Shown here piece by piece: positions 45,122-53,597 of a DNA stretch of 60,088 bases. This stretch comes from Clostridiales bacterium (GTDB lineage Bacteria > Bacillota > Clostridia > Lachnospirales > Lachnospiraceae), in NCBI GenBank assembly GCA_015655075.1, contig JAATFT010000098.1, forward strand, positions 1-60,088, in the 5' to 3' direction. Under the pieces are notes generated by a model. It had not been told where the DNA came from, searched no databases, and was given only the letters and a program-made list of their open reading frames with translations. A program made the translations under genes and the position numbers. Numbering within the stretch: the stretch's first letter is position 1; every line of letters begins with the position of its first letter.

Positions 45122-45412
45122 ATATTCTGCTCTCCTTTCACATCCGGAGTACTCTTATAAATCCCCTGCAAAATCTTCATGCCGGAGAATTTCCGAAAGT
45201 GCTCCTATTTATGTTTTATTCCATCATACCCATATCCCCCATGGAAGGAAATGAATTATGTTCCGTTTTATTTGACTTTTTCTCCGATAGTGATAAAATA
45301 TAAACAGATTAAAAAAAGCTGCCCTGGCATAAAAAAGACGGGGACTTTTATTATTTTCGTTCAGGAAATTTTCTCGTTTGGAAAATTATTTTCGTTCAGA
45401 AAGGTAAAGCTT

Positions 45413-46219
45413 ATGTTTCAATTCAACTATGGCGGTTATAACATTTGCAGCAAGGATTCTTTCGTCATTTACCGGCCCAATGGCAGTAAGGACTATCTGC
45501 TTTTATTGTTTTTAGCGTCCATGAAGGTCCATTTTGCCGACGGCGGCAGTATTGTCACCAGGCCCAACGCCTGTATACTCTACCCGCCGGAGGTTTTTCA
45601 GCACTACCATGCGGTTTCTAAATTTTACAACAGCTATATGCACTTTTCAACGGATGAGGATTTTTTAAACAAATTTCCGGTTCCGGTGAACCAGGTTTTT
45701 TACCTTGAAAATCATCAGGAATTAAATTTAATGTTTAAAGAAACAGCAAAAGAGTTTTATATGCAAGACCTTTACCGGGAATATAAATTGGATATTTTAA
45801 TCAAAAATCTCCTGATTGAGCTGTCAAGATCCGTGCATCATAAAGGCCTGCAAAATCTGGTGGGCGATAAGGGGTTACGAGAGGTTTTTGACCAGGCCCG
45901 GCTTACCATACTGCAAAGCTGCCATAAGGACTGGAGTACGGAAGAAATGTGCCGGTTGGTGAATCTTGGAAAAAGCCAGTTTTTTTATTACTATAATTTG
46001 TTTTACAACTGTACCCCAAGAGCGGATTTACTGGAGGCGCGCTTAGACAAGGCAAAGGATATGTTAACCAGTGAAGCCACGCAGGTCTGTGCTGTTGCAG
46101 AGGCCTGCGGCTTTCATAACATCTGCTATTTTACCAGATACTTTACGAAAAAATGCGGCTGTGCGCCCAGCCGGTTTTGTAAGAGTAAGAAAGAGTCTGC
46201 AAAGCAAACTCTGCACTGA
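45413..46219 (+). CDS. AraC-family transcriptional regulator
   Basis: A 268-residue regulator. Residues 1-160 form a cupin-like sensor (MFQFNYGGYNICSKDSFVIY, LYPPEVFQHYHAV). The C-terminal part has AraC helix-turn-helix motifs (WSTEEMCRLVNLGKSQFFYY and TQVCAVAEACGFHNICYFTR). The ATG at 45413 has an AAAGG site 7 nt upstream; a longer frame to 45179 has none. It is divergent from the GH88 gene and likely activates it in response to an uronide. Confidence 0.85.
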   Translation: MFQFNYGGYNICSKDSFVIYRPNGSKDYLLLLFLASMKVHFADGGSIVTRPNACILYPPEVFQHYHAVSKFYNSYMHFSTDEDFLNKFPVPVNQVFYLENHQELNLMFKETAKEFYMQDLYREYKLDILIKNLLIELSRSVHHKGLQNLVGDKGLREVFDQARLTILQSCHKDWSTEEMCRLVNLGKSQFFYYYNLFYNCTPRADLLEARLDKAKDMLTSEATQVCAVAEACGFHNICYFTRYFTKKCGCAPSRFCKSKKESAKQTLH

Positions 46220-46249
46220 CATAAGTATTAAAGTCAGTACTCTAAAGTG

Positions 46250-47452
46250 TTAACAGCCATCCGCAGCAGCTGTGTAAAGGGGCAGGGGAAACCACGTTTT
46301 TAAACAGAGCAGCTTTTGTTTATCCGATACTTTGGCATATCCTCCTGGCATAAAGCTTCCCAATGAGGAAAAGCTTTCCATGGGAGAAAAGCTCCCCAAA
46401 GGAGAAAATAAAAAGCAGGCAGCATTTAAAGAGGATAAAACCATGTCGGCTTCCTCTTTGGTTTCATTCACAAATACCCGGCCGTCTGAAACCGTTATTT
46501 TTATTATTGTGTTTTCAACAGCTATAATTAATGTTCCCTCTTCCAGTATTTCATATTTCGATTTTAAATTCAAAAAAGCCCTTATGACTGCCGCCCAGTT
46601 AAAAATCACATAATTGCAGTTGGTTTTAACCTCACAGCTTTCTGCTATCTGAGAAAAGAAATGAATTTTATCTGTCTCATAGGGTGCGGCATTTAAATAG
46701 AAGCTTTCTGTTTTGCATAAGTTTAGCAGGGGCCTCATTAAAAATGGATACAAGGTTAAATCGTCAAGTATAATCTCGTTTACTGTCCCATTTGCCTGAA
46801 GGGAAAAATATCCTGCCAAATCGCCTTCCTTTAAAATAACATACGGCTCTGACTCCCAGGACCGAAGTACGGAAATAAATTCATCCCGTTTTCTCACAAC
46901 GCTTAACGGCTGTTTTTGATAAAGGGAATAAGCCCTGTTTAGCCATTCTTCCTCATTTCCATCAAATGGTACAATCTCAATAGGGGAAGTATCCCCTTCT
47001 TTACAAAAATGACGTATATTTATATTTGTTACGGTATAGCTTAACTGGATTCCCGCCGGCTCAAACCCAAAATACTCATATCTTTGGCGCTGCCCCCCGA
47101 GAAAGGCAAAGGCACAGCCGTCTGCCTTCATTTCTTCAATAACCGTATTCATTAAAAATTTCATGTAGCCCTTACCCCTGGAATAGGGATGGACCGACAC
47201 GGTTCCTAAGCCGCATGCCTTTAATTTCTGATCCAATACCTGAAATTCCATGGGCAAGGCACAGACCATTGCTTTGATCTTCCCCTCTTCTTTCACAAGA
47301 TAATGATATCCCGCCGTGTTTCGGTTGTCATCGTAAATTTTAGGCAGAAGTTTTTTAAAATCGTGGGGACATCTATTCTGGCTAAAAATATAGTTGGCAA
47401 AATCACGGATTTGTTCAAAATCCTCCAAAGTTCCGTTACAGATTTTAGTCAT
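46250..47452 (-). CDS. Eis-like GNAT acetyltransferase with C-terminal SCP2-like domain
   Basis: A 400-residue acetyltransferase. The first GNAT domain has LGTVSVHPYSRGKGYMKFLM with the acetyl-CoA R-G-x-G-x loop and AFLGGQRQRYEYFGFEPAGI. A second GNAT-like part and an SCP2-type C-terminus follow, as in Eis-type proteins that acetylate amines or aminoglycosides. Residues ~350-370 hold three six-residue repeats (SPLGSF, SPMESF, SSLGSF) that look like a recent tandem expansion. The substrate is unknown. It is convergent with the AraC gene. Confidence 0.8.
   Translation of the reverse strand: MTKICNGTLEDFEQIRDFANYIFSQNRCPHDFKKLLPKIYDDNRNTAGYHYLVKEEGKIKAMVCALPMEFQVLDQKLKACGLGTVSVHPYSRGKGYMKFLMNTVIEEMKADGCAFAFLGGQRQRYEYFGFEPAGIQLSYTVTNINIRHFCKEGDTSPIEIVPFDGNEEEWLNRAYSLYQKQPLSVVRKRDEFISVLRSWESEPYVILKEGDLAGYFSLQANGTVNEIILDDLTLYPFLMRPLLNLCKTESFYLNAAPYETDKIHFFSQIAESCEVKTNCNYVIFNWAAVIRAFLNLKSKYEILEEGTLIIAVENTIIKITVSDGRVFVNETKEEADMVLSSLNAACFLFSPLGSFSPMESFSSLGSFMPGGYAKVSDKQKLLCLKTWFPLPLYTAAADGC
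46351..46410 (-). repeat. 18-bp tandem repeat inside the acetyltransferase gene
   Basis: Three diverged 18-bp units (GAAAAGCTTTCCATGGGA, GAAAAGCTCCCCAAAGGA and a related copy) encode SPLGSF/SPMESF/SSLGSF. The frame is kept. Confidence 0.6.
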
Positions 47453-47469
47453 TTACAATTCTCCTTATA

Positions 47470-47560
47470 TCTGGACTTAAATATCCGCTAGCTCACATGG
47501 CATAAATCATCTGCTCGCCGATGATTTACTGCCAACATAAGACATTCGTTTTCTGAATGT
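47470..47560. other. Intergenic hairpins after the Gfo/Idh operon
   Basis: AAATCATC/GATGATTT (about 47504-47528) and GACATTC/GAATGTC (about 47542-47562) are two perfect short stems between the last Gfo/Idh gene and the acetyltransferase start. They lack T-runs and may be weak terminators or leader structures. Confidence 0.4.
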
Positions 47561-47600
47561 CGTTGTTAAATCAGGGTGTGAAAAATATGCCTTTTATTTT

Positions 47601-48650
47601 TCATTCTTCCCGCAGAGTCAGTTCACTTAATTTTACCCTGCGTTTTAACATGCCGCTTTTGTAAATAGCGCAGATCAATTCCTGTGTAGAAATTACTTCA
47701 TCCACTGTATTGCGGGGTATTTTACCTGTTTCAAGGCAACGGTACAGATCCTCAATTTCTTTCCCGTGGCTGACTCCCCAATACTGCTTGACCTTCCCAT
47801 AGTCAAAGGTTTCATTGGGATTCCGGTCGGCAATATACTGCCTGTTATCATAAAACGTAATAACCGCCCTTTCGCCCGCCAGCTTTACAATACCTTTTTC
47901 ACAATGAAGTTCAATTTCTACGGGAGCGTCATAACTATAATAATTCATGGCATAAAAGGAAGCCTTAACGCCGTTTGTGTAACCTATGACACCCTCCGCG
48001 CAATCCTCAACCTTAATAAAATCATGGGCGCGCCTATTTATTGCAGCTTCAACATAATCAATTTTACTACTGATAAACCAATTCATCAAGTCCAATGTGT
48101 GAATTGCCTGATCTATGATTACGCCTCCGCCTTCTTGTTCCCAGGTACCCTTCCAGTCGCTTTCAGAATAATATGCATCGGACCGGTCCCAGGTTACCAG
48201 TAATCGGGCTGATAATATATTACCCAGTTCACCGGTTTCCAGTGTGTTTTTTATTAGTATTGAGCCGGGATTGTAGCGGTTTTGAAAGCTGACCTGCAAA
48301 ATGATATTATTATCATGCGCCGCTTTTTGCATGGCATATGCATCCTCTATATGAATTGCCATTGGTTTTTCCGTCAGGATATTAATCCCCTGCTTTGCGG
48401 CATACTGTACCATTTCCGGATGAAGATAGTGGGGAGTACAGATATGTACCACATCCGGCTTTTCCTGTGTTATCATTTCTTTATAATCGGTATAATAATT
48501 ACATTTATATTTTTCTGCCGCCGCCTTAGCGATATGCTCTTTCTTGTCACATACCGCGGCAAGAGAAGCATTTGCCTGCTTTGCCACCGACACTGCGTGC
48601 ATGGAAAAAATATGCCCGCAGCCTATAATACCAACCTTAAACTTTTTCAT
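47601..48650 (-). CDS. Gfo/Idh/MocA-family oxidoreductase (third of three)
   Basis: A 349-residue NAD(P)-dependent sugar or inositol dehydrogenase. It has the Rossmann motif GIIGCGHIFSMHA, the catalytic lysine in LTEKPMAIH and the D-x3-H pair in GGGVIIDQAIHTLD. The ATG at 48650 follows GGAGG; the ATG at 48662 lies in the ribosome site. It is the last gene in an operon with two further paralogues, a PHP phosphoesterase and a sugar importer. The substrate is unknown. Confidence 0.9.
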   Translation of the reverse strand: MKKFKVGIIGCGHIFSMHAVSVAKQANASLAAVCDKKEHIAKAAAEKYKCNYYTDYKEMITQEKPDVVHICTPHYLHPEMVQYAAKQGINILTEKPMAIHIEDAYAMQKAAHDNNIILQVSFQNRYNPGSILIKNTLETGELGNILSARLLVTWDRSDAYYSESDWKGTWEQEGGGVIIDQAIHTLDLMNWFISSKIDYVEAAINRRAHDFIKVEDCAEGVIGYTNGVKASFYAMNYYSYDAPVEIELHCEKGIVKLAGERAVITFYDNRQYIADRNPNETFDYGKVKQYWGVSHGKEIEDLYRCLETGKIPRNTVDEVISTQELICAIYKSGMLKRRVKLSELTLREE

Positions 48651-48678
48651 TTTTGCCTCCATTGCAATTTATGTCTGT

Positions 48679-49680
48679 TCAGATTTGGATATGTTCAACC
48701 TCTACGGTCCGGCAGGCGGCAGCAGATTGATAGGCGGCAAGTGCCACTTCCATTGCTTTTGCACCATCAAGTCCCGAAACAAAAGGATTTTTTCCGGTTT
48801 TACAAACATCTACAAATTCACGTATCAGTCCTTCGTCACCGCTTTCATTCCACGCGACATCCCCAACCGTCTCTTCCTTTGCATTATATATACGTTCCGT
48901 CTGTGCACATGCCTTAACTTCTAAAACACCTTTTGTACCGATAATTTCCATATCAACCTGAGGCCAGATAGTATAATTCTTATGATGGGCCCAGCTGCAG
49001 TCAATACTTGCAAATACGCCGTTTTCAAATTCAACATTTACAATTCCGCAGTCGTCAATATTCTTATTATGTATTAAATTACCGCACTCACAGTATACCT
49101 TCTTATATTCGCTGTTTACAAACCATCTCATCAAATCCGATAAGTGCACCGTATGGTCCATGACACAGCCGCCGCCGGCAAGCGTAGGGTCCAGAAACCA
49201 GCCGGAGGGTATCTTCCCGTGATTGATACCGATAATGCATAAAATGTCGCCGATTTCTCCCGCATCTATCAGCTTTTTTGCTTCCAGTACATTAGAATTA
49301 AAACGCATGGGAAATGCCGTCATGATTTTAATTTTATTATCCTCCGCCGCCTTCAGCATTTTTTCAGCCGATTCTATATCCACTGCAAATGGTTTTTCCA
49401 CCAGCACATGTTTACCTTTGTTTGCAGCGTCTACGGAAACCTGGCAATGCATTTTATTATTGGTGCATACAACCACACCGGTAAGGTCTGTTTCTAACAG
49501 CTCTTTATAATATTTATAATATTTCGTATTAAATTCTGCGGCCATCTGAGTTCCTCTGAATTCATCCGCATCAGCGATACCTGCTATTTCCGCGTCCTCT
49601 ATATTGCACAACGCCTTGGAATAACTTAGTGCATGCATATGCTCGAAACTGATTATTCCAATCTTTACCTTTTCCTTCAT
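48679..49680 (-). CDS. Gfo/Idh/MocA-family oxidoreductase with atypical nucleotide loop
   Basis: A 333-residue member with the lysine in LVEKPFAVD and the histidine in GGGCVMDHTVHLSDLM. The usual glycine-rich loop GxGxxG is replaced by GIISFEHMHALSY, with only the first glycine. Cofactor binding may therefore differ, or cofactor may stay tightly bound as in some glycosidase-like members. It lies between the two canonical paralogues with gaps of 28 and 42 bp, so it is co-expressed. Confidence 0.85.
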   Translation of the reverse strand: MKEKVKIGIISFEHMHALSYSKALCNIEDAEIAGIADADEFRGTQMAAEFNTKYYKYYKELLETDLTGVVVCTNNKMHCQVSVDAANKGKHVLVEKPFAVDIESAEKMLKAAEDNKIKIMTAFPMRFNSNVLEAKKLIDAGEIGDILCIIGINHGKIPSGWFLDPTLAGGGCVMDHTVHLSDLMRWFVNSEYKKVYCECGNLIHNKNIDDCGIVNVEFENGVFASIDCSWAHHKNYTIWPQVDMEIIGTKGVLEVKACAQTERIYNAKEETVGDVAWNESGDEGLIREFVDVCKTGKNPFVSGLDGAKAMEVALAAYQSAAACRTVEVEHIQI

Positions 49681-49722
49681 AATAATGATAACTCCCTTCT
49701 TGCATGTTTATCGCGCATGAGC

Positions 49723-50724
49723 TCAGTGTATATAATTTTTTAATGTTACGGGCCTACCGGTCAAAGAGGATTCAATTGCCGCCAACGCCACTTGAAGTGC
49801 CTTAACTGCTTCGCTGCCGCTGACCGATACCTTCGTATCAGCCTCTACGCAGTTAATAAATTCCCGGAGCTCGGCCTGATAAGGTTCCATGGAATGGGCT
49901 GTGGGCGATAAATAGCTGGTAATATGATGCCCATTGTTAATTTGTTTTTCTATCCCGCAGCTTTTTAGACTGTCAAACTCAATCTGTCCGTTTGTACCCA
50001 CTACTTCAAAAGTAGTACGGAAAACCGAGCCCTCGGGATACGCCCAACTGCCTTCCACATGAGCGATCGCACCGTTTTTCAGCCGCAGAGTCGCAACGCA
50101 GTGATCCTGTTCCTTAGCTTTCCCGTTTAAGCTTTGAGCATAAACCCTTTCAACATCTCCAAAATAATAATTGATCCAGTCAAAATCATGTATGATTAAA
50201 TCCAGGATAGGTCCGCCGCTCTTTTCATAATCCATATACCAGCCCTCCCAGCTCCATTTTGGGAAGCCCTGGTTTCTGGTGGTCCGGATTAATTTAGGAA
50301 TGCCGATTTCTCCCTGTCCCACGGCATCGACTGCTCTTTTGTATGCGGGGAAATATCTGACCACATGGCCCACCGTAAATTTAACACTCATCTTTTCTGA
50401 AAATCTTACCATTTCATTCGCATCCTTTAAGGTAAGTGCTATGGGCTTTTCACAAAAAACATGCTTCCGGGCCTCCATAGAAGTTAATGCATACTCTTTA
50501 TGCATATAAGTCGGAATACATATATCAACCACATCAATGTTTTCATTCTCCAACATTTCCTCAAATTTTAGATAAACATGGGATCCGCTTATCTTGGCAA
50601 TGCTTTGTGCTTTTTCCATGTTTATATCACATACACCTATTAAATTTGCATTATTAATATTTTTATAGCTGTTTGCATGGGTGCGTCCCATTGTGCCGCA
50701 GCCTATCAAGGCAACATTTACCAT
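49723..50724 (-). CDS. Gfo/Idh/MocA-family oxidoreductase (first of three)
   Basis: A 333-residue canonical member: MVNVALIGCGTMGRTHANSY, catalytic lysine in FCEKPIALT and GGPILDLIIHDFDWINYYFG with the D-x3-H pair. It resembles inositol 2-dehydrogenase-like enzymes. The ATG at 50724 is 9 nt from AAGGAG; the longer frame to 50775 extends into an inverted-repeat element. Together with an inositol-monophosphatase-like gene at the locus edge this hints at cyclitol or keto-sugar metabolism (inference). Confidence 0.9.
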   Translation of the reverse strand: MVNVALIGCGTMGRTHANSYKNINNANLIGVCDINMEKAQSIAKISGSHVYLKFEEMLENENIDVVDICIPTYMHKEYALTSMEARKHVFCEKPIALTLKDANEMVRFSEKMSVKFTVGHVVRYFPAYKRAVDAVGQGEIGIPKLIRTTRNQGFPKWSWEGWYMDYEKSGGPILDLIIHDFDWINYYFGDVERVYAQSLNGKAKEQDHCVATLRLKNGAIAHVEGSWAYPEGSVFRTTFEVVGTNGQIEFDSLKSCGIEKQINNGHHITSYLSPTAHSMEPYQAELREFINCVEADTKVSVSGSEAVKALQVALAAIESSLTGRPVTLKNYIH

Positions 50725-50758
50725 GATTTTCAACTCCTTTTTATGACATTTCTTATAT

Positions 50759-50907
50759 AGGTAATTGCGAAACAAGGCTATTATATCTATATACCGTATA
50801 ATTAATACAATTTCAGAGTTGAATTTTGCTCTAAAGGCAACTGAAGCTATGAAATTCGTATTAATTGTATGGTATATTCAGAAAACTATATCGTTTCGCA
50901 ATTACCT
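50759..50907. mobile_element. 149-bp inverted-repeat (MITE-like) element in the operon
   Basis: Perfect 15-bp terminal inverted repeats AGGTAATTGCGAAAC (50759-50773) and GTTTCGCAATTACCT (50893-50907) enclose further pairing (TATACCGTATAATTAATAC with GTATTAATTGTATGGTATA). The near-direct repeats ATGACATTTCTTA and ATGATATTTCTTA lie just outside the two ends. It has no coding capacity and lies between the PHP and first Gfo/Idh genes, so it is transcribed as a large hairpin. Confidence 0.75.
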
Positions 50908-50927
50908 CATGATATTTCTTAACCAAA

Positions 50928-51698
50928 TTACATCGTTTTTTCCTCTGGCTGATAAAGAATTAAATTATATTTCCGTACCATTTTATAAGCCCATTCCGTC
51001 TCACCTAAAATATTCATTGCATGGGCATCGCTGCCGATGGAAAAAGTGACGCCTTTTTCTGCAAGCCGGCTGATTACGGTTTCTCTTGGAGTGAAGGTAG
51101 CACAATGCAGCTCGTATGATTTCTGAGACTTTACCAGCCGGTTTCCCAATTCATCGATAAAATCTCTGTCAAAAAACCGTTCACAAATTTCACGGCAGAT
51201 TTTCTGCCGTGATTCGTATGTTGTATTGCCGGTACCAAATTTTCCAATGGGCAGATACCCTTCCGGATGCCCAAGCACATCGCCTTTGCCGGCCGCCATA
51301 TGAAGCAGCTTCTGCTTATAAGCATCCCAATAAGCTTTATTAAAATAATCTTCCTGCTCAACATGGGCATCATATTCCACGTAGTGCGGACTGGTAATAA
51401 TAACGTCGCATATTTTTTGTATCCGCTCCGACAGGTTCAGCCTGCCGTCAAAGTCAGTGCAGGTTTCAACTCCGCAAAAAACCTTAACCGGCTTACCCGC
51501 GGCATATTCCTTTATATTGCTAAAGTGTTTTAAAAGCTCCTCCTCCGTTGCGAACTGATTGCGCAAATTGCTGTCATTTTTATCGAAATGGTCGGTAATC
51601 GCAATGGCCTCCAGACCTTTTTTTGCCGCAAGGTCAATCACTGTTTTATAATCAACTTCTCCGTCGGAAAAATTTGTATGTATATGATAATCAACCAT
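50928..51698 (-). CDS. PHP-domain phosphoesterase (HisJ-like)
   Basis: A 256-residue metal-dependent phosphoesterase. All PHP metal motifs are visible: HIHTNFSDG, AITDHFD, FCGVETCTD, ITSPHYVEY, VLGHPEGY and IGSDAHAM. HisJ-type enzymes hydrolyse histidinol phosphate, but no histidine gene is nearby; within a sugar operon it probably removes phosphate from a sugar or cyclitol phosphate. The ATG at 51698 follows AGGAG. It is 12 bp before the stop-side of the MalG-type permease gene order. Confidence 0.85.
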   Translation of the reverse strand: MVDYHIHTNFSDGEVDYKTVIDLAAKKGLEAIAITDHFDKNDSNLRNQFATEEELLKHFSNIKEYAAGKPVKVFCGVETCTDFDGRLNLSERIQKICDVIITSPHYVEYDAHVEQEDYFNKAYWDAYKQKLLHMAAGKGDVLGHPEGYLPIGKFGTGNTTYESRQKICREICERFFDRDFIDELGNRLVKSQKSYELHCATFTPRETVISRLAEKGVTFSIGSDAHAMNILGETEWAYKMVRKYNLILYQPEEKTM

Positions 51699-51737
51699 TG
51701 TGCTCCTATCCGCGCTTACACGCATCCTGGCTTTCCC

Positions 51738-52571
51738 TTACTTAATGCCGGAAAGGGAAATACCCTCCGTAAAATACTTCTGAAACAATATATAAATAAC
51801 TAAAACCGGCACAATTGCCACAACTGCCGCCGCCATTTTTAAATCATAAGCATCCTCATACTGGCTGGAAAGCTTGGCTATTGCTATGGGCAGGGTCCTG
51901 TATTTATCACTGTTGACTACAAGCAGGGGCCACTGGAATGCATTCCAGCTCGATATCATTTTCTGAATACCGATTACGGCAATCAGCGGTTTGACCGACG
52001 GAATTACTATTTTCCGGAAAATGGTCAGCTCACCCGCGCCGTCAATACGCGCTGCCTCCAATAAAGGAGTAGGAATAGACGTCATGAAATTCCTGGCAAG
52101 GAAAATAAAGGTCGCATCAGCCATTCCCACTAATATTAGGCCCCAATAGGTATCAACCATCTTAAGATTAGATACAAGGATGTAAAGAGGTATTATAGTA
52201 GCCACCCAGGGAATCATGGTGGATGACAGTACCATTAAAAACAGCCCGTTTCTGTACTTGAACTGATATTTGGCAAATCCATATCCGGCCGCCAGATCAA
52301 TTAAAATTGAAGTCACCACCTGTATGGAAGTAACCAAAATACTGTTAAGGTAATAAACCCCGAACTGTCCCCGGGAAAAAAGCTCCCTATAATTGTCCAG
52401 ATTGAATTTTTCCGGAAGGAAAGTCGGAGGGACATTATAAAATTCCGACAGTTCCTTAAAAGATGATAATATCATCCACAGGAAGGGAAAAGCCACAATA
52501 ACGGTAATTATTAAAATGAGTAAATACAGGATAATTTTAAAATATATTTTACGTGCATTATTATTTTTCAT
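51738..52571 (-). CDS. Sugar ABC transporter permease (MalG type)
   Basis: A 277-residue CUT1 permease with six helices. AFPFLWMILSSFKELSEFYN and the ATPase loop EAARIDGAGELTIFRKIVIP mark the MalG/UgpE group. It is the second permease of the ROK-linked importer and follows the MalF-type gene by 14 bp. No ATPase is encoded here, implying a shared MsmX-type ATPase. Confidence 0.92.
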   Translation of the reverse strand: MKNNNARKIYFKIILYLLILIITVIVAFPFLWMILSSFKELSEFYNVPPTFLPEKFNLDNYRELFSRGQFGVYYLNSILVTSIQVVTSILIDLAAGYGFAKYQFKYRNGLFLMVLSSTMIPWVATIIPLYILVSNLKMVDTYWGLILVGMADATFIFLARNFMTSIPTPLLEAARIDGAGELTIFRKIVIPSVKPLIAVIGIQKMISSWNAFQWPLLVVNSDKYRTLPIAIAKLSSQYEDAYDLKMAAAVVAIVPVLVIYILFQKYFTEGISLSGIK

Positions 52572-52585
52572 TTACAATTACTCCT

Positions 52586-53476
52586 TTATAATAGATCCAT
52601 TTTTGTAGCTTTATATTGAACGAGTGTAACTGTCATTACAATAAGGAATAATACAAATGACATTGCACAGGCATATCCCATTTCGGCACTTGAAAAGCCC
52701 TTGTCATAGATATAATTGATTACCGAGCGGGTACTGTTTAAAGGGCCTTTCAACATATAGGTTTCCTGAAATATCATAAACACCCCGATTATATTTGTTA
52801 TCAACAGATATATATGGGCCGGGCGTAGCATGGGCATAGTAATATAAATAAATTTCTGCCATGCCGTGGCTCCGTCGATAGATGCCGCTTCCTTAATCTC
52901 GCCTGGAACATCTTGTAAACCTGCCAGATAAATCAGCATTCCTATTCCGAAATCCTTCCAGATTTTAAATATGATAACCGACATTACTGCGGTGGAGGCA
53001 TTATTCACCCAGCCGATTCCCGCCAAGCCGAAGAAATTCAATATGTTGTTAAATAAACCAAAGGACGGCTGATAGAACCATTCAAACAGCAATGCCACGG
53101 CAATCGTGGAAGTAATTACGGGAGAATAGAAAATCACACGGAAAAATTTAATACCCCTTAGCTTTACATTAAGTATTACAGCAGTACCAAGGCTGACAAG
53201 CATTACTAAGGGAACGAAAACAAAAAATTTCACCGTAATGAGACAGGAATTCCAGAAATCCTTATCATATATCAATTTTTGATAATTATCGATTCCTACA
53301 AATTTTTTATCCGGAGTCAGTGCCGACCAATTTGTAAAACTAATGGGAAGCGCCATGATAATAGGAATAATTGTTGCCGCAAAAATATAAATAACCGCCG
53401 GCCCTATAAAAAGATAGGGTGCAATTTTAATCATATTAACTTTTTTAGTTTTTTTTTGCACCTTGGATGAATTCAC
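52586..53476 (-). CDS. Sugar ABC transporter permease (MalF type)
   Basis: A CUT1 permease of about 296 residues: APYLFIGPAVIYIFAATIIP, PISFTNWS and the ATPase loop EIKEAASIDGATAWQKFIYI. It pairs with the MalG-type protein. A GTG at 53476 is 10 nt from GGAGG and is preferred; the ATG at 53485 is almost on the ribosome site, and the longest frame starts at 53515. Confidence 0.9.
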   Translation of the reverse strand: MNSSKVQKKTKKVNMIKIAPYLFIGPAVIYIFAATIIPIIMALPISFTNWSALTPDKKFVGIDNYQKLIYDKDFWNSCLITVKFFVFVPLVMLVSLGTAVILNVKLRGIKFFRVIFYSPVITSTIAVALLFEWFYQPSFGLFNNILNFFGLAGIGWVNNASTAVMSVIIFKIWKDFGIGMLIYLAGLQDVPGEIKEAASIDGATAWQKFIYITMPMLRPAHIYLLITNIIGVFMIFQETYMLKGPLNSTRSVINYIYDKGFSSAEMGYACAMSFVLFLIVMTVTLVQYKATKMDLL

Positions 53477-53529
53477 TATATTCATTCCTCCCTCTATAAA
53501 ATATACAACATGCAATAAAAGACCATAGT

Positions 53530-53575
53530 GACGATCTTTTACTTATGTTTTTTACTCTGAACGACTGCCGCAAAA
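53530..53575 (-). promoter_or_regulatory. Weak stem-loop between binding-protein and permease genes
   Basis: On the minus strand TAAAAGA and TCTTTTA pair across a 12-nt loop. It takes the same position as stronger stems in the two other importer operons of this window. Confidence 0.4.
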
Positions 53576-53597
53576 TTGCAGATAAGCTTATCTAAAG

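Noticed and set aside
47470..47560. Possible fourth copy of the structured repeat
   Set aside because: AAATATCCGC resembles one stem arm, but the GGTTATGAGCAAGTAG core is missing.
48282..48924. Plus-strand frames of 211 and 126 codons
   Set aside because: They are antisense to two well-supported Gfo/Idh genes and rich in His and Cys.
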